Positions 34,945 to 42,456 of a DNA stretch of 64,000 nt are shown in pieces. Made by a program: the position numbers and the translations under genes. This DNA is from an uncultured Bacteriovoracaceae bacterium (GTDB lineage Bacteria; Bdellovibrionota; Bacteriovoracia; Bacteriovoracales; Bacteriovoracaceae), in assembly GCA_937931205.1 (NCBI GenBank), contig CALHBF010000021.1:62001-126000 (forward strand), read 5' to 3'. Under the pieces are notes generated by a model, which searched no databases, was not told the DNA's origin, and was given only the letters and a program-made list of their open reading frames with translations. The number at the start of each line of letters is the position of its first letter. Position 1 is the stretch's first letter.

Positions 34945-35091
34945 GATCTGCTCCCTTGGGTAATCATTCTAGGAACTCATCTTGATTTAGAACATTAAAG
35001 AGATTCTAAAGCCTTGTTTTTAACTCAATGCAAAGTGCATGAATCAGCTTTTTTTTATATCAAAGTGGGTTCTAATTTGAGGGTATAAATC

Positions 35092-35940
35092 ATGAAGATG
35101 TTAATTGTTTTTTGTTTAATGCTGTCCGTATCTGCTCAGGCACAAACGTTAGTTTCTACTATTCATTCAATCGAAGTTGATCCAAGTGGGCGTGACCATT
35201 TTATCAAATTAGATTCAGGTGAAGTTGTTTTCATAGATGATATGCAAACAGTTACTGATATTAAAATCAGTGCTCAGGATGCTAAGAAAATCGAGTTTCA
35301 TTTAGATCAAAATGATCAAGTTGTTTCTTGGAATGCCGTTGCCGAGGATTTTAATTTAACGACGAATGTTTCTGAAGTCGCTAATTATACTGTTTCACCA
35401 GATTTTAAACCTAGTGTTGTGCGCGGAGAAGCAACAGTGGCTTCAATGTTTGCAACAATGAGAACTGACACGAAGAGAAGAGCAGAGTGTTTTCACCGTG
35501 CTTATATCTGGGCCCATGAAGAATACAAGAGAAGCGGAAGACTTCTTACTAAGCACTTCCTATTCTTCACACGCAAGTACATTCGTGAGAATCGCTATAA
35601 GTGGTGGTTCCATGTTGCTCCCTCGACCCTCTTTGTTAATGAGATGGGAAAGGAAGAATTCCTAGTTCTTGATAGATCTTATGGTAAGAAGGCCCTTACT
35701 GTTAAAGAGTGGACTGACTTATTCATCAGTACAAAGAGAAGCTGTCCGGTGGTTTATAAGTATTCTCATTACAATAATCACCAAGAAGTCGAAGATTGTT
35801 ATTTGATTCCATCTCCGACTTATTACCTACAGCCACTTGATATTGAGAATTTTGAGAAAACAGGTGTAGAGAAGAAAAGTTTTCAACTAGGCGATCTTAA
35901 CGTCTCTTATAGAAGAGGATTTCGCGGCTCTCCACTATAG
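35092..35940 (+). CDS. Secreted protein-glutaminase-like deamidase (family copy C)
   Basis: 282 residues with signal peptide (VFCLMLSVSAQAQ). Putative triad Cys133 (AECFHRAYIW), His174 (KWWFHVAP) and Asp194 (LVLDRSYG), spaced 41 and 20. The Asp block is the closest of the three to the aspartate region of known protein glutaminases. Cys218 and Cys236 repeat the conserved 18-residue spacing. The N-terminal ~85-residue domain is shared with copies A and B. Its EF-hand lipoprotein relative is 1.3 kb upstream instead of next door. The end overlaps the convergent metzincin gene by 6 bp. Activity is predicted from motif geometry only. Confidence 0.75.
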   Translation: MKMLIVFCLMLSVSAQAQTLVSTIHSIEVDPSGRDHFIKLDSGEVVFIDDMQTVTDIKISAQDAKKIEFHLDQNDQVVSWNAVAEDFNLTTNVSEVANYTVSPDFKPSVVRGEATVASMFATMRTDTKRRAECFHRAYIWAHEEYKRSGRLLTKHFLFFTRKYIRENRYKWWFHVAPSTLFVNEMGKEEFLVLDRSYGKKALTVKEWTDLFISTKRSCPVVYKYSHYNNHQEVEDCYLIPSPTYYLQPLDIENFEKTGVEKKSFQLGDLNVSYRRGFRGSPL

Positions 35941-36537
35941 TTCTAGTTTTACTGCTAGATCTTCAATTAAGTAACCAATGGCATAGGGAACGGAATGTTC
36001 CCTATCCTTATTCCACTTCACAGCATGAGTGAATCCTAATTTGTGAAGCCATTCATGCATCAGATTTCCTGCAACCTGTGCCTTCGTATAATTGTGAAAG
36101 TATTTTCGATTCATCCAGATTCTTGTCGTGTGGGGATAGGTATAGCCAATGGTTTTGCTACTATCTTCATAAAGTTCTAGTTCTACATCCATGGTGTTGT
36201 TAGCGAGGCGATTGCCTGTGGTTTCAGAACCAAGCAGGATGAGTTGATAGATTTCTTCATTAGAGTAACCACTATTTTCGTGAAATTGTTTTTTATCTAA
36301 AAAGGTGTAGTTGATGACGAGTTCTCTAAATTCATCAGAAGAAATAATCTTTTTTATAATTTTCACTGCTCCTTGAACTTTTTTTATGTCATCGGCCGAG
36401 AATCCTTCATAGTGAATATCGGCCTTCCATTCTGAGGCCAGAGAGCGATAAGGGATTTCTTTTTCAGATTGCGCTTCTTGGAGTTGGTAATGTGAGCAAC
36501 TCAAGAGAGTGAGTAGGGCAAATAATCTAATCATCAT
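35935..36537 (-). CDS. Metzincin-type zinc metalloprotease, lipoprotein (family copy B)
   Basis: 200 residues from ATG 36537 behind AAGGAC. Short lipoprotein signal ending LLSC. The catalytic block HEWLHKLGFTH is the full HExxHxxGxxH zinc motif, followed by REHSVPYAIGYLI; the Met that copies A and C have at this place is Leu here, so a classic Met-turn is not conserved. The upstream NTMDVELELY and IGYTYPHTTRIW blocks are shared with copies A and C. Probably periplasmic or surface-held. It lies 67 bp downstream of copy C on the same strand, so the two form a tandem duplicate. Confidence 0.8.
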   Translation of the reverse strand: MMIRLFALLTLLSCSHYQLQEAQSEKEIPYRSLASEWKADIHYEGFSADDIKKVQGAVKIIKKIISSDEFRELVINYTFLDKKQFHENSGYSNEEIYQLILLGSETTGNRLANNTMDVELELYEDSSKTIGYTYPHTTRIWMNRKYFHNYTKAQVAGNLMHEWLHKLGFTHAVKWNKDREHSVPYAIGYLIEDLAVKLEL

Positions 36538-36604
36538 GTCCTTGTGAGCATCCTGCTCAATGTGGTCCGTTCTGGTAATCGGGGACAAGTTTCAAGAGTT
36601 CGAC

Positions 36605-37168
36605 CTAAAGGCCAGCAACCCCCCTTGCCATGTCTTTCATCATGTAGCCCAAGGCATAGGGGACAGAGTGCTCGCGTTCAGGAGTTCTCTCGACAGAGTG
36701 ATTGAAACCAATTTTATGTAACCATTCATGAAAGAGATTATTGGCCACTTGATGAGGTTCAAAGCGGTCAAGATACTTTTGGTTAACGTAGATATGAGAA
36801 ATATGCGGATAGGTATAACCGATAGTTTGAGAGTCTTCATCAAGGTAGAGCTCAAGTTCAATATCCATAACTCCATTGGGAGTGATATTGCGGCCGACGA
36901 GTTCTTTTCCTTCCATTATTTTTTGATAAATCTCGGCATTGGTAAGCCCGGCATTATCGTTATAAGTGAACTCATTATTAAAACTTTTAGAGAGTACTGC
37001 TTGTTTGAAATTTTCTGAGACAACAACTTGTTTAATCAATTCAATCGCTTTAAAAACTTTCTGCTCTTGTTCTTGATTAAAGCCTTTAAGTTTTACCGTG
37101 ACATCAAATGCGCTGGCGACCACTGGCAAAAAACTTAAAAGAAAACAAAGAAATTTCACTCTAAGCAT
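36605..37168 (-). CDS. Metzincin-type zinc metalloprotease, secreted (family copy C)
   Basis: 187 residues from ATG 37168, directly after GGGGGAG. It has a cleavable signal (FLCFLLSFLPVVASA) rather than a lipobox. The zinc motif is HEWLHKIGFNH, then REHSVPYALGYMM. It resembles copies A and B through MDIELELYLD and IGYTYPH. As a soluble member beside a lipidated one, the pair may work at different places. The family has no name I recognise. The upstream 228 bp up to folE hold no other gene. Confidence 0.8.
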   Translation of the reverse strand: MLRVKFLCFLLSFLPVVASAFDVTVKLKGFNQEQEQKVFKAIELIKQVVVSENFKQAVLSKSFNNEFTYNDNAGLTNAEIYQKIMEGKELVGRNITPNGVMDIELELYLDEDSQTIGYTYPHISHIYVNQKYLDRFEPHQVANNLFHEWLHKIGFNHSVERTPEREHSVPYALGYMMKDMARGVAGL

Positions 37169-37396
37169 TTCACTCCCCCGATTGAACCTTAAGTTATCAT
37201 GAATAAATTTCACTATGCCAAAGGAGGAGATGCGCATGCAAGCACCTCTGGCCGAAAACTTGGCCAAAAGTTTAATTGTCGGGTTGATTTTTAAGGTTTG
37301 TCTAAGATATCAAGGGGTAAACACTAGATAAAAGGTTCAAAGTCGTTTAAAAACTTGATCTTTTGAGGTAGTCTTCCCGCATTAAAAGGATTCGTT

Positions 37397-38116
37397 ATGG
37401 CCTATGAGAATACATTCAATAAAGACTTCGCACGTAAACTTGCTAAAGCAGAAAATGCAGAAGCATATCTAGAAGCAGAATTAGCAAAATTAAAAAGTCG
37501 CACCCTTGAGCTTAACTCAGCAAGAGAACATATGTCTCGTGGTTACGAGCTAGTATTGGAAGGTTTAAAAATGGCCTTTCCTGATCTTGATCTCAATGAC
37601 AAAAATCTTGTGGGCACTCCTAATCGTATGGCACGTGCTCTTATTGAAGTTTGTTCAGGAATGGGAACTGATGAGAAAGAAATTTTTGCAACAACATTCC
37701 CGGCAGAGAATTATAACGAAGTAATCATTCTTAAAAATATTGATTACACTTCACTCTGCTCACACCACTTTTTCCCATTTACTGGTAAGGCCCATGTCGG
37801 TTATTTACCGGATACAAGTCACGGCAGTGAATCGAAAGTAGTTGGTCTTTCTAAATTAGCCCATATCGTTGATTGCCACGCTCAAAGACCACAACTACAA
37901 GAAAGAATGTGTTCAGGAATTATGGAATCAATTAAGTCTGAGCTTCGTCCTGCTGGTGTTATGGTAGTTATCGAAGGATCTCATGGCTGTCTTTCATGCA
38001 GAAGTGCAAAAAAAGCCAATGCCAGCATGATTACTTCATCGCTTGATGGAAAATTTAAGGAAGATTCAAAACTTCGTGCAGAATTTTTGAGTCTGATTGG
38101 ATTAGTGAAGCAATGA
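37397..38116 (+). CDS. folE: GTP cyclohydrolase I
   Basis: 239 residues. Signature blocks are LVGTPNRMARALIEVCSGM, DYTSLCSHHFFPFTGKAHVGYLPD, VVGLSKLAHIVDCHAQRPQLQE and GSHGCLSCR. Zinc is held by the Cys of SLCSHH, its His and the Cys of HGCLSCR. It turns GTP into dihydroneopterin triphosphate, the first step of folate (and pterin) synthesis. A ~45-residue charged N-terminal helix is as in many bacterial forms. In other bacteria folE belongs to LitR light regulons, but I find no TGTATAG operator upstream here. It overlaps the following exported protein gene by 4 bp. Confidence 0.95.
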   Translation: MAYENTFNKDFARKLAKAENAEAYLEAELAKLKSRTLELNSAREHMSRGYELVLEGLKMAFPDLDLNDKNLVGTPNRMARALIEVCSGMGTDEKEIFATTFPAENYNEVIILKNIDYTSLCSHHFFPFTGKAHVGYLPDTSHGSESKVVGLSKLAHIVDCHAQRPQLQERMCSGIMESIKSELRPAGVMVVIEGSHGCLSCRSAKKANASMITSSLDGKFKEDSKLRAEFLSLIGLVKQ

Positions 38117-38436
38117 AAATTTTAATTCTTAGCTTGTTCTTATTGTCTTCATTTGGTGCATTTGCCAAATGTAAGGTGTATGGAATTTCTGATTCTCCTC
38201 AGAAGCTCACATGCCAATTCCCTGAAATGGAAGTTCGTCTCAGTTGTCGTTGGAACACTTATTACTTAAACAGTGAGAAAGTTAATCTTGCCTTCCATAT
38301 GGAAGTTGAAGAGGGAGCTGTTCCGCTTGTTTTCAAAACTAAGTCTGGGGTAACTCTGACAGTGCTTCCTGAAGAGCAAATCCTTGCAGAATATACCGAT
38401 GGTAAAGTTTGGGCCGAAGGTACTTGTCGTAGATAA
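38113..38436 (+). CDS. Small exported protein coupled to folE
   Basis: 107 residues with signal peptide (LSLFLLSSFGAFA, then KC). Four cysteines (CKVYG, LTCQF, LSCRW, GTCRR) suggest two disulfides in a small beta fold. The ATG overlaps the folE stop (ATGA), so it is translated with folE, although the products act in different compartments. No family is recognised. Confidence 0.72.
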   Translation: MKILILSLFLLSSFGAFAKCKVYGISDSPQKLTCQFPEMEVRLSCRWNTYYLNSEKVNLAFHMEVEEGAVPLVFKTKSGVTLTVLPEEQILAEYTDGKVWAEGTCRR

Positions 38437-38452
38437 TCAAAGAAAAATTCAA

Positions 38453-38491
38453 CGCCCACAATGAGTGTATACACTATGTTCAGAGTGGGCG
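38453..38491. repeat. Inverted repeat with palindromic centre
   Basis: Outer arms CGCCCAC (38453-38459) and GTGGGCG (38485-38491) enclose the perfect palindrome AGTGTATACACT. It lies 16 bp after a plus-strand stop and 19 bp before a convergent stop, so it can serve as a shared transcript end, though no T-run follows. Confidence 0.5.
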
Positions 38492-38510
38492 GATTATATG
38501 AGGTCTAACC

Positions 38511-38876
38511 TCAGAGACTGCATTCTTGGTGTAAGTTTTTCATCAGGCTTGTGATTGTCGTCAGCATCACAATGTTCGCTTTGATATCTTCCATTTGATA
38601 AATAAGATCGACATCCTTACCACAATCAAAATAAAGATTTTCATAAAGAGAAAGGAGCTCGTTCATATGAGCTCTGACTTCGTAAGTAGAGTGAAGTACC
38701 GGCTCGACCAACGAGCAGTTGTATTCATCAACGATGTACTTAATTTCAGGAATTTTGATGTTATTGATCAACTGATGGGTCAGTTTAATTTCTTGATTCA
38801 ACTCCTGACAGCTCTTTTGCGAGAAAGCAGAGAATGAGGCAAGTAGACAGAGTAGCGCAGTCGTAATTTTAAGCAT
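38511..38876 (-). CDS. Exported helical protein of unknown function
   Basis: 121 residues with signal peptide (ALLCLLASFSAFS). The mature part is mostly alpha-helical with four cysteines (SCQELNQE, NCSLVEP, FDCGKD, HQECSL), probably two disulfides holding a helical hairpin. No known family is recognised. It is a single gene facing away from the operon at 39038; the space between holds their two promoters. Confidence 0.7.
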   Translation of the reverse strand: MLKITTALLCLLASFSAFSQKSCQELNQEIKLTHQLINNIKIPEIKYIVDEYNCSLVEPVLHSTYEVRAHMNELLSLYENLYFDCGKDVDLIYQMEDIKANIVMLTTITSLMKNLHQECSL

Positions 38877-39037
38877 GTGATATAACCTTTTGATTATCTT
38901 AAGTTGAAAGGGCTTCCCTTTAAATTGGTCAGATTTTGCCTGCCTTCCTAAGTATTCGAAATAGCATCAAAAAAGATAATGGATTATTAACTGTTAATTA
39001 AGCTCAACTTTTTGGGCAAAATTCCGATTTAGAGATA

Positions 39038-39457
39038 ATGAAGAAGTACTTATGGGTGTTACTAATAGTCTCTTTCTCAGCTGCGGGCTTCGAGCTCTCT
39101 GAAGCTGATTATGCCCTGATCGAGGGAGATTCAAAGCTATGTTCATCAGGCCACGCCCAGATTCTTAAAGATGAAGGGGAAGAAACTTTTATCTTAGGGC
39201 CAGTCATTTCAATTCCCATTATTAAAGAAAAAACAATCGATCAAGTTGCTGGTGGAAAATGTCAGCAAGTCGATGAGCTTAAAGACAGCAAGAGTAAAAT
39301 GATCTTCACTTCTATCATTCAAAACTGCTCTAAGGATGCTAAGCACTTAGAGAAGAGAGTCGTTGAAACCGTTTGGTTTGAGGGTGACAAGCTTTTCTAT
39401 ACCAACGTTCAAGGAAGTGTGACTAAGAAATGCCATTTCCAGAAGGAGAAAAAATGA
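39038..39457 (+). CDS. Exported protein of unknown function, coupled to lysozyme-like gene
   Basis: 139 residues with signal peptide (LWVLLIVSFSAAG). The mature part is beta-rich with four cysteines (KLCSSGH, GKCQQ, QNCSKD, KKCHFQ). It overlaps the following lysozyme-like gene by 4 bp (ATGA), so the two are coupled. In such pairs the small partner may be an inhibitor or helper of the wall enzyme; that is a guess. The start has no strong ribosome binding site (AGAGATA). Confidence 0.7.
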   Translation: MKKYLWVLLIVSFSAAGFELSEADYALIEGDSKLCSSGHAQILKDEGEETFILGPVISIPIIKEKTIDQVAGGKCQQVDELKDSKSKMIFTSIIQNCSKDAKHLEKRVVETVWFEGDKLFYTNVQGSVTKKCHFQKEKK

Positions 39458-40152
39458 TGAAGCTATTTTTCATTTTTATCTCGTTCATCCAGTTCGCTGC
39501 AGCTGAAACGATGGATTTTAATAAAGGCCTTGAACTGATGAAACGCGGTCCTAAACTGGATTGTGATGAAACTCAAAGAGGGCATGCCCTTAGCTCTAAG
39601 TATAGTGATGATGGGGCCGATTGCTCGAAATTTATTACTGCTTCGGGAGAGATGGGACCTCATGGCAAGGCCATTGTCACTCATCTGGCCACTATCAAAG
39701 GTAGCAAGTTTTTTGATAATAATATAGGTGGAATGAATGCCGCCTGCCCTAAATGGTCACGACTGACTAAAGCTGAGAAGGAATATTTTTGGGTTTGGTT
39801 TTTTGCGGCACTGGCCTTTAAAGAGTCTACTTGTAAAGAAGCGCAGGTTAATGGGAATGCTACTCACGGAACGGCCGTAGGATATTTCCAGTTGAATGAA
39901 AGAGTTAAGGATCGCAGATGGAGAGATGGTGATTCCGGTACCTCATGCGGTCATCCAGAAGTAAAAAGTTCTGTACCAAATATTAAATGTTCATTAGAAA
40001 TTTTTAATGAACAGCTAAAAGGTGCTGCCGGAGCTTATAAAGGTAATGGAAATATTGCCGGAAGAGGCGCGAATTCTTATTGGCAGGATTTAAGACAAAG
40101 ATCTAATCAAACGGTAGTTAGAATGGTGAGAGATTTTCCACCTTGTAAGTAA
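39454..40152 (+). CDS. Exported lysozyme/lytic-transglycosylase-like protein
   Basis: 232 residues from ATG 39454 or 39457, behind GAAGGAG. Signal peptide FFIFISFIQFAAA. The middle has the SLT-like order: a helix with the candidate catalytic Glu (ALAFKESTCKEA), then GTAVGYFQLNE, where a Gly-x-x-Gln motif follows as in soluble lytic transglycosylases. C-terminal SYWQDLRQRS and six or more cysteines suggest disulfides. The likely substrate is peptidoglycan in the periplasm or in other bacteria. The fold call is by motif only. Coupled to the upstream exported protein. Confidence 0.68.
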   Translation: MMKLFFIFISFIQFAAAETMDFNKGLELMKRGPKLDCDETQRGHALSSKYSDDGADCSKFITASGEMGPHGKAIVTHLATIKGSKFFDNNIGGMNAACPKWSRLTKAEKEYFWVWFFAALAFKESTCKEAQVNGNATHGTAVGYFQLNERVKDRRWRDGDSGTSCGHPEVKSSVPNIKCSLEIFNEQLKGAAGAYKGNGNIAGRGANSYWQDLRQRSNQTVVRMVRDFPPCK

Positions 40153-40380
40153 TCAAGAAGCTTTATTCTTTTCAAGTAATATACCTCTTCGAATATCTTT
40201 GACGATGACTCCATAAACTTGGACGGCAGCTTTTAATTCTTTAGGAGTAACTCCCAAATTGTGGGACCACTTGTTCACACTCTCTTCGTTATTGATGTCC
40301 ACCACAGCTTCAGTAGTCCTGTAATGGCTTCCAGGAGAGTACCCGCCTGAATCATTGGGATCAATCTTAAGTCTTGTCAT
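40153..40380 (-). CDS. DUF3606-type small protein
   Basis: 75 residues, no signal. The core (VNKWSHNLGVTPKELKAAVQVYGVIVKDI) matches the DUF3606 pattern, in which a helix pair carries W-x-x-x-x-G-V-x-x-x-x-L. The family is small, cytoplasmic and of unknown function, often beside stress genes. Its 3' end abuts the convergent lysozyme-like gene. The N-terminal part (NDSGGYSPGSHY) looks unstructured. Confidence 0.72.
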   Translation of the reverse strand: MTRLKIDPNDSGGYSPGSHYRTTEAVVDINNEESVNKWSHNLGVTPKELKAAVQVYGVIVKDIRRGILLEKNKAS

Positions 40381-40435
40381 AAGGTCATTATAGCATGTCT
40401 GCTGGCCCCATTAAAATTGAGTGAGTTAGCTAAGC

Positions 40436-41347
40436 TTAATCGAGTGAAATAAAAAACGAGTTGATCTCTTCAATAGAACCAAAGAGGTGAAAAGATCTTT
40501 TAAGATTAACGGTCAAGTTTGAAACGACTGGGCCACCGATGCAAAGAGTAATATTGCGAGGTAAATTTTTATCTAGGAAATGAATAAAATGAAGGAATTT
40601 TTCAGTATTAAGATTGGTGGAAGAAATGACTAAGTGAGAGGCTTCAAATCTAATACACACATCAATGATTTGCTGACGTGGGGTATTGGGTCCAATATAG
40701 AGGCCTGTCAGTTGAGATAAGGTGGACAAAGTGGAACTCAAGAGAATACCCATCTCATGAAGCTCATCTTCAGGTGTTGCGAAAACTATTTTAGATTTCG
40801 ATTTCTTCGATAGTCCGTGATTTTTCAGACAATACAATTCTTCTTTAATCATGGCAGAAAGAATATGTTCTCTTGCAACACTAAACTGGTTATTGGCCAC
40901 CAGAATATTAATTTCCTTGATCAAAGGTAATAGGAATTTGAAGATAATTTCTTTGGGATTATTCTTTTTACGCTGTTCACGAAATATTTTTTGAACTTTG
41001 TCCCATGCAAAACTATCTGAGTTTTTTATAATGGCATTAATCGCCGGATGCTTTGGAACATTGGCGTTAATCATCTGATCATCAAGAAGAAGTTCTTGAA
41101 GTTCAAACAGCTCCAGATGGGCAATAGAGCTGATTTGATTGCCGCGCTCAACCAGATCTTTTAACGCACGGATCTTTAACAGGTCATCTTTAGTATAAAG
41201 CCTTCTACCTTTCTCCGTCCTCATAGGCGTGATAGCCTGATAGCGGTTTTCCCATCCGCGAATGGTAAATTCCGAGACTCCTGTGAGGTCGATAACTTGT
41301 CTAATAGAAAAATGAGCTTCTTCTTTCATAGGTTTATTATAAATCAT
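40436..41347 (-). CDS. litR: MerR/B12-binding light regulator, LitR/CarH type
   Basis: About 300 residues; ATG 41347 or 41329 are both possible. A MerR winged helix is at residues 5-75 (counting from 41329): TIRGWENRY and TEKGRRLYTKDD. A helical bundle and a cobalamin-binding domain follow, with EH (154-155) and ELHEMG (189-194), the latter being the ExHxxG motif whose His binds cobalt. The usual Trp of Wx9EH is Val144 here. LitR/CarH proteins bind adenosylcobalamin, repress carotenoid genes in the dark and let go in light. It diverges from the lipocalin gene, and a TGTATAG-N6-CTATACA operator lies in the shared promoter, so autoregulation is likely. Confidence 0.85.
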   Translation of the reverse strand: MIYNKPMKEEAHFSIRQVIDLTGVSEFTIRGWENRYQAITPMRTEKGRRLYTKDDLLKIRALKDLVERGNQISSIAHLELFELQELLLDDQMINANVPKHPAINAIIKNSDSFAWDKVQKIFREQRKKNNPKEIIFKFLLPLIKEINILVANNQFSVAREHILSAMIKEELYCLKNHGLSKKSKSKIVFATPEDELHEMGILLSSTLSTLSQLTGLYIGPNTPRQQIIDVCIRFEASHLVISSTNLNTEKFLHFIHFLDKNLPRNITLCIGGPVVSNLTVNLKRSFHLFGSIEEINSFFISLD

Positions 41348-41384
41348 TTCTAATTAAATGTCTCATATCCTTACCGTTTTATCG

Positions 41385-41404
41385 TGTATAGAAATGCCTA
41401 TACA
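41385..41404. promoter_or_regulatory. MerR-type operator, copy 1
   Basis: TGTATAG (41385-41391), 6-bp spacer, CTATACA (41398-41404). The same half-sites with the same spacing occur at 45276-45295 before crtE. It lies between the divergent litR and lipocalin genes. As MerR-type dimers bind such inverted repeats, LitR is the obvious candidate. Confidence 0.82.
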
Positions 41405-41455
41405 AAGGGGTGTCGTTTAATTAAAATCTTTCCAAGAATTTATCAAAGGAGCTGT

Positions 41456-42019
41456 ATGAAAAGTGTCGTACTCTTTATTGCGTTCTTGTTATCAATATCT
41501 GGGCAAGCGTATGCTAAAAGAACTGTTCAGACTGCATCATCCGTTGATCTTGATCAGTATTTAGGAGAGTGGTTTGAGATTGCCACCATTCCACAAAGTT
41601 TTCAAAAACAATGTGTTAAAAATGTAAAGGCCCAGTATTCATTAACTGATAAGGGTCTGATTAAGGTTGTTAATTCTTGTGAGACAAAGGATGGCTCTAT
41701 TAAGAAGGCCAATGCCAGGGCACGGGTAGTTGATAAGAAAACGAATGCTAAACTTCGAGTCACATTTGTTAAAATTTTTAATTGGGTCTTCTCTCTTGGA
41801 GGGAATTACTGGATTCTTGATGTAGCCCCAGATTATTCCTATGCAGTGGTAGGCGATCCCACTACTGAATACGGATGGATTCTTTCTCGAACTCCAAGTT
41901 TAAGTGAGGAGAGTATCGAGAGGGCAAAAAAAATCCTATCTGCTAATGGATACGATCTTTGCAAATTTCGAGTAACGATTCAGGATGGCGGTGCAAGTAC
42001 AAATTCGTTCTGTCTTTAA
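41456..42019 (+). CDS. blc: Exported bacterial lipocalin
   Basis: 187 residues from ATG 41456, behind AAAGGAG. Signal peptide (LFIAFLLSISGQAYA) is cleaved by signal peptidase I, not a lipobox as in E. coli Blc. Lipocalin motifs are YLGEWFEIA (GxW), NYWILDVAPDYSYAVVGDP and the final GWILSRTP. Two cysteines in the strands may pair. The fold binds lipids or other hydrophobic ligands; in LitR/CarH light regulons a blc gene is a recurrent member. It is preceded by operator copy 1 and followed by DUF2141 after 20 bp. Confidence 0.9.
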   Translation: MKSVVLFIAFLLSISGQAYAKRTVQTASSVDLDQYLGEWFEIATIPQSFQKQCVKNVKAQYSLTDKGLIKVVNSCETKDGSIKKANARARVVDKKTNAKLRVTFVKIFNWVFSLGGNYWILDVAPDYSYAVVGDPTTEYGWILSRTPSLSEESIERAKKILSANGYDLCKFRVTIQDGGASTNSFCL

Positions 42020-42039
42020 TTGAATAAGGAGTCAGAAAC

Positions 42040-42456
42040 ATGAAATGGCTAATTTTATTTTTCCTGGCCCCACTGAGTTTAAAAGCTGCGGATATTACAG
42101 TTGTATTTGATAATCTCTCCTCAGATAGAGGAGAGATTCTTTATTTGCTCTTCTCTGACAAGAAGGGATTTCCTGATCAAGACGATAAAAGTTTAAGATC
42201 AGGGAAGATCTCGGCAAGTGAAGGAAAGAAGCATGGTCTTCTTTTGAGCGGACTTGCAAATGGAGATTATGCTCTTAGTGTTTTTCATGATGAAAATAAG
42301 AACGGAAAGCTCGATACTAACTTCCTAGGAATTCCCAAAGAAGGGTTTGCTTTCTCATCAAACCCAAAGGTCTTTTTTGGCCCTCCCGCTTTTGATAAGG
42401 CCAAGTTTTATGTGGATAAAAATCAAAGCATCAGGTTAGATTTTATTTACTTTTAA
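42040..42456 (+). CDS. Exported DUF2141 protein
   Basis: 138 residues with signal peptide (LILFFLAPLSLKA). DUF2141 features are the repeated VFHDENKNGKLDTNFLGIPKEGF block, with an Asp-rich loop that resembles a calcium site, and the GLANGDYALS strand before it. The fold is a small immunoglobulin-like sandwich. Function unknown. AAGGAG lies before the start. It is in one operon with the lipocalin, and its end overlaps the convergent photolyase by 14 bp. Members occur in several light-regulon and carotenoid neighbourhoods. Confidence 0.83.
   Translation: MKWLILFFLAPLSLKAADITVVFDNLSSDRGEILYLLFSDKKGFPDQDDKSLRSGKISASEGKKHGLLLSGLANGDYALSVFHDENKNGKLDTNFLGIPKEGFAFSSNPKVFFGPPAFDKAKFYVDKNQSIRLDFIYF

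Noticed and set aside
37169..37396. folE promoter checked for the LitR operator
   Set aside because: No TGTATAG-N6-CTATACA or single half-site is present, so folE is not placed in the light regulon.
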